From Brockia lithotrophica (GTDB taxonomy: Bacteria; Bacillota; Bacilli; Thermicanales; DSM-22653): a stretch of DNA of 64,000 nucleotides. Position numbers and translations under genes: made by a program. Positions within the stretch are counted from its first letter, which is position 1. Every line of letters begins with the position of its first letter. Of this stretch, positions 60,947 through 64,000 are shown piece after piece. The DNA is taken from NCBI GenBank assembly GCA_003050565.1, contig PEBW01000002.1:248001-312000 (forward strand). Reading direction: 5' to 3'. The notes below the pieces were generated by a model. The model was not told the DNA's origin. It did not search any database and saw only the letters and a list, made by a program, of their open reading frames with translations.

Positions 60947-62722
60947 CTACCTCCGGCGAAGGACGCGGAGCGCCGCCCGCGCGCCGAACGCGGCGCCCAA
61001 CCCGACGAGAGAAGCACCGCAAAACGCCGCGGAGGAGCAGGCGTCGCCTACGCCGAGGGCGGAAAAGGCGGAAAAGAAGGTGTACACGGCTTCTTTTGCG
61101 GCGCGCGCCCCGGACCCGGCCGCCGCGAGCGTCCCGCCCGCCCCCAAGGTGCCGAGGAGGACGAGGAGAACGAAGAGGAGAGCTGCCCCCTGGACGAAAG
61201 CGAGAAAGAGGATAGCCCAGCCCAGGGCGCCGAGATGCTCCGGCGCCCTTTCGCGCCTTCCGCCCCGGCGAAGGGGCCGCACTTCCCGCCCGCCGGCCTC
61301 GTCCGGAGCCAGGGCGGCGAGGGCGTGAAGGGCACGGCGGACGAGGGTGAGGTCTTCCTCGAGGTGCAGGCGCGCGCGACGAAGCACATCCGCAGGCGAA
61401 AGCCGGTGGAGGAGGAGCTCGATCCCGATGGGCTCCGCCAGATCGACGAGGCGGAGGTCCGGATCGAGGCGCACGGCGATCCCTTCGAGGAGGCCGAGGG
61501 CGCGGCCCATGAGCGTGAGCTCGCGGGGCACCTCCACGTCGTGGCGGAGGGCGAGACCCAGGAGGTCGTCCAAGACCTCGGGGATGGAAATCGTGTGGAA
61601 GGGACGGTGGTAGTACTTCTCGCGCAGGCGGTCGACATCTGCGCGGTAGGCGGCGAGGTCTGCGGCGGGAGGGAGGAGACGCATGCCCTGAACGGCCCGC
61701 ACGATCGTGTCCGTGTCCTTCTGCATGAGTCCGACCACGAGCAGGGACATCCCGTCCCGTAGACGCTCCGGAAGACGTCCCACCATGCCGAAGTCGATGA
61801 GCGTCAGGGTACCGTCCGGATGGACGAAGATGTTTCCCGGGTGCGGGTCGGCGTGAAACACGCCGTCGCGAAACATCTGACGCACGATCGTCCGCACGAG
61901 GCGTACGGCGATCGTCCTACGGAAGGCGCGCTCCTCGGGGCTTTGGGACGGACGGGCGAGGACGTCCTTGAGCTTTTCCCCGTGGACGTACTCGAGGGTG
62001 AGCACGCGCTCGGTCGTCCGCTCCCAGATCACCGCGGGGACCTTCACACCCGCTCCGGACGGAAGGACCGCCCGCAGGAGATCCGCGTGGTTCCCCTCGC
62101 GCACGTAGTCGAGCTCCCGCCGCAAGCTCTCCCCGAATTCCTCCACCTTCTCGCCCAAGGCGATCTCCCGGGCGGCGGGAAAGAGGCGCTCCGCCCAAGC
62201 GGCAAGGAAGCGGATTACGGCGAGGTCGCGCTCCACCGCTTCCTCGATGTGCGGGCGCCGGATCTTGACGGCGACCTCGCGCCCGTCCGCAAGGCGGGCC
62301 CGATGTACCTGGCCCAGGGAAGCGGAGGCGACGGGGACGGGGTCGAACTCCGCAAAGATCGCCTCGGGTGGGGCGCCAAACTCGACCTCCACCGTTCGCC
62401 GTACCTCCGCGTAGGAAAAAGGCGGAACCTCGTCTTGAAGTTCCGCTAGCGCCTGGATCATCGCGCGGGGAAAGATGTCGATGCGCGTGCTCAGCACCTG
62501 GCCGAACTTCACGAAGGCGGGGCCCAAAGCGACGAGGAGTTCGCGCAGGCGGCGCCCGAGCACGTCGCCGTGGCGGCGGAGGAGGATCGCGCCCCACGTC
62601 CCCGGCGGTGCTCCCCGAAGGTCGCGCCACGCTCCGCGCAGGAAGAGCGCCGCCGCCGTACCCACCGCCCAAATCCCGACCTTTCCCACCACTTCGCCGA
62701 GGCGCCCAACGCCGTGGAACAT
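60947..62722 (-). CDS. AarF/UbiB (ABC1) family protein kinase-like protein
   Basis: Members of this family bind ATP and support quinone synthesis or lipid homeostasis. The 591 residues carry the diagnostic KFGQ (LGPAFVKFGQVLSTRID), the Ala/Ser-rich nucleotide loop SASLGQVH, the lysine in VAVKIRRP, and DPHPGNIF and LIDFGM of the kinase core. Two hydrophobic segments near the C-terminus (about 500-580) probably anchor it in the membrane. It is convergent with the amidases and follows a phasin-like gene by 120 bases. The substrate is unknown. Confidence 0.92.
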   Translation of the reverse strand: MFHGVGRLGEVVGKVGIWAVGTAAALFLRGAWRDLRGAPPGTWGAILLRRHGDVLGRRLRELLVALGPAFVKFGQVLSTRIDIFPRAMIQALAELQDEVPPFSYAEVRRTVEVEFGAPPEAIFAEFDPVPVASASLGQVHRARLADGREVAVKIRRPHIEEAVERDLAVIRFLAAWAERLFPAAREIALGEKVEEFGESLRRELDYVREGNHADLLRAVLPSGAGVKVPAVIWERTTERVLTLEYVHGEKLKDVLARPSQSPEERAFRRTIAVRLVRTIVRQMFRDGVFHADPHPGNIFVHPDGTLTLIDFGMVGRLPERLRDGMSLLVVGLMQKDTDTIVRAVQGMRLLPPAADLAAYRADVDRLREKYYHRPFHTISIPEVLDDLLGLALRHDVEVPRELTLMGRALGLLEGIAVRLDPDLRLVDLAEPIGIELLLHRLSPADVLRRARLHLEEDLTLVRRALHALAALAPDEAGGREVRPLRRGGRRERAPEHLGALGWAILFLAFVQGAALLFVLLVLLGTLGAGGTLAAAGSGARAAKEAVYTFFSAFSALGVGDACSSAAFCGASLVGLGAAFGARAALRVLRRR

Positions 62723-62842
62723 CCCTTCACCGCCTCGCCAAAGCCGTCCTCCCGCACAACGAGTCGGCGCGACCTCCGCCTCTCCGGACCTCGAAACCGC
62801 GTGCGACCTAAGCCCGCAGAGGCGAAGCGTTTGCCGGTCCGT

Positions 62843-63199
62843 CTACGCCTCCTCGACGCGCGTGCCGAGCTCGCGCAGGAGGGCCGCGAGCTCGTCGATC
62901 CGCGCTTCGAGCCGCGCGAGGCGCTCCTCGAGCGCCTTTAGATCCTTGCGCGAAGCCACGCCCTGCTCCTCGAGTTCCTCCCTGAGACGCCGCCGCAAGA
63001 CGCAGGCGCGGACGAATTCCTGGGTGAGCCGCTCCCGCTCTTCCTCGCCCAGGCGGTACAGCCTCTCCTTCCACGACGAAGGAGACACCCGCTGCCGCTC
63101 GGCGGCAAGCGCGCCTTCCTCCAGGAAGCGGGCGGCTTCCGCCCGCAGGACGGACAGGGCGCCCAACCCGTAGGCGAGCGTACGCCGAAATGCGGACAT
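62843..63199 (-). CDS. Phasin-like coiled-coil protein
   Basis: The 118-residue protein starts MSAFRRTLAYGLGALSVLRA, followed by charged helices and a final coiled coil (KDLKALEERLARLEARIDEL). This layout matches the small 'phasin family' or PHA-synthesis-regulator proteins of Firmicutes, which often lie beside AarF/UbiB genes. Whether they bind polyhydroxyalkanoate is unproven, and no PHA genes are in the window. The ATG at 63199 has GGGAGGGAAAGG ahead; a longer open frame upstream is rejected. Confidence 0.7.
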   Translation of the reverse strand: MSAFRRTLAYGLGALSVLRAEAARFLEEGALAAERQRVSPSSWKERLYRLGEEERERLTQEFVRACVLRRRLREELEEQGVASRKDLKALEERLARLEARIDELAALLRELGTRVEEA

Positions 63200-63232
63200 T
63201 ACCCTTTCCCTCCCCTGTGGTTTCCTGCACCC

Positions 63233-63241
63233 ATTGTACCA
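63233..63241 (-). promoter_or_regulatory. Extended -10 promoter of the phasin-like/UbiB unit
   Basis: The minus strand reads TGGTACAAT (TG-n-TATAAT form), 34 bases before the phasin-like start codon. No -35 hexamer is obvious. Confidence 0.55.
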
Positions 63242-63307
63242 CGAGGACCGCAAGGCGTTTCTCGTGGGATGCTACCCGTCCCCCCACGCTCGGCCTGCGG
63301 CGGAGGA

Positions 63308-64000
63308 TCACGCACCCCTCCAAGGAAGGGGCTGACCTTTGAACTCCTCCAGATCTTCGATTTTGCGGGCGGCGTAGAGGGCCGCATACCGCCCCTTTCG
63401 GGCGAGAAGTTCGGCGTGCGTCCCCCGCTCGACTACGCGCCCTTCGTCCAAGACGATGACCTCGTCGGCGACCCTCGCGAGCCGCAGGCGGTGAACGACC
63501 GCGACGATCGTCCGCCGCCCCCTTTCCTCCCGCAGGACGCGGAGGAGGCGTTCCTCCGTCCAAGCGTCCAGGTGCGCGGTGACCTCGTCGAGGAGGAGGA
63601 GCGCGGGATCGCGGAGGAGGGCGCGCGCAAGGGCGAGGAGGTGGCGTTCTCCCGAGGATAGGCGTGAACCGGCCTCTCCAACGGGGGTGGAAATCCCGTT
63701 CGGAAGGCGCCCGAGGAGCCCCCCCAAACCGACCCGACGGAGGACCTGCTCTACATCCTGCTCCGGGTAAGGGTCGTACAGGCGTACGTTGAACGCGAGG
63801 CTGCCGGCAAAAAGCACGGGCTCCTGTTCCACGAGGGCGATGCGGCGGACGAACTCCTCCTCCGGGAGCGCATCCAAGGGTACCCCGTCGAGGAAGATTC
63901 TACCGCGCGTCGGCGCGTACATCCGAAGGAGCAGGCGGAGGAAGGTCGACTTTCCGCTCCCCGTGCGCCCGACGACGGCCACAAAGCTTCCCGGGGGAAC
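63308..64000 (-). CDS. ABC exporter ATP-binding/permease protein (5' part outside the window)
   Basis: The 231 visible codons are the C-terminal nucleotide-binding domain of a fused ABC exporter (MsbA/LmrA/MdlB type). They show Walker A GRTGSGKST, the Q-loop ALVEQEPVLFAGSL, the signature LSSGERHLLALARAL (a variant of LSGGQ), Walker B ALLLLDEVTAHLD and the H-loop VVHRL. Such proteins export lipids, drugs or peptides; the substrate cannot be told from this domain. The membrane domain lies to the right of the window. Confidence 0.93.
   Translation of the reverse strand, partial: VPPGSFVAVVGRTGSGKSTFLRLLLRMYAPTRGRIFLDGVPLDALPEEEFVRRIALVEQEPVLFAGSLAFNVRLYDPYPEQDVEQVLRRVGLGGLLGRLPNGISTPVGEAGSRLSSGERHLLALARALLRDPALLLLDEVTAHLDAWTEERLLRVLREERGRRTIVAVVHRLRLARVADEVIVLDEGRVVERGTHAELLARKGRYAALYAARKIEDLEEFKGQPLPWRGA

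Overview
The window is GC-rich chromosomal DNA (clearly above 60 % G+C by eye) from a Gram-positive bacterium of the Bacillales type, probably a thermophile or a relative of one. Gene order over about 50 kb follows the Bacillus subtilis core chromosome almost gene for gene: ylxM-ffh-rpsP-rimM-trmD-rplS, then lepB-rbgA-rnhB, then dprA-topA-xerC(codV)-hslV(clpQ)-hslU(clpY)-codY, the complete fla/che operon, and rpsB-tsf-pyrH-frr-uppS-cdsA-dxr. CodY, FliY, CheC, CheD, the short RbgA-type GTPase and a Spo0E-like regulator are Firmicute hallmarks. The species cannot be fixed from the sequence alone. About half of the supported start codons are GTG, and two genes (topA, flbD) start with TTG.

Almost all genes lie on the minus strand, so transcription runs from right to left. 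The visible sigma-A promoters and one terminator divide the core into units: (1) ylxM-ffh-rpsP-rimM-trmD; (2) rplS-lepB-rbgA-rnhB-yraN-nitroreductase-comM; (3) a Spo0E-like gene, a small unknown gene and dprA; (4) topA-xerC-hslV-hslU-codY, closed by a clear intrinsic terminator; (5) the fla/che operon flgB-flgC-fliE-fliF-fliG-fliH-fliI-fliJ-motE-like-fliK-flgD-flgE-flbD-fliL-fliM-fliY-cheY-fliO-fliP-fliQ-fliR-flhB-flhA-flhF-cheA-cheW-cheC-cheD-sigD plus one unknown gene; (6) rpsB-tsf-pyrH-frr-uppS-cdsA-dxr, where dxr runs off the left edge.

The flagellar block encodes rod and hook parts, the MS ring, the C ring (FliG/FliM/FliY), the type III export apparatus and its ATPase complex, the chemotaxis signalling core, and the sigma factor for late flagellar genes. 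Compared with B. subtilis, flhG and cheB are missing between flhF and cheA. The translation block lacks khpA/ylqD between rpsP and rimM, and trmFO is missing between topA and xerC.

Right of 49.8 kb the B. subtilis order ends. This part holds a YwiC-like membrane protein, a polar amino-acid ABC transporter (ATPase, permease, lipoprotein), aconitase, a 2-hydroxyacid dehydrogenase divergent from two tandem amidase-signature hydrolases, an AarF/UbiB-type kinase with a phasin-like coiled-coil protein, and the 3' part of an ABC exporter.

I found no CRISPR array, tRNA, rRNA, insertion sequence or prophage, and nothing I would call a new defence or mobile system. The observations most worth checking are: the transporter permease that lacks a canonical start codon and is in frame with the upstream lipoprotein stop; the Spo0E-like gene behind a sigma-A promoter with a 0A box; the structured flgB leader with a sigma-D-like -10; and the unknown gene at the end of the fla/che operon.
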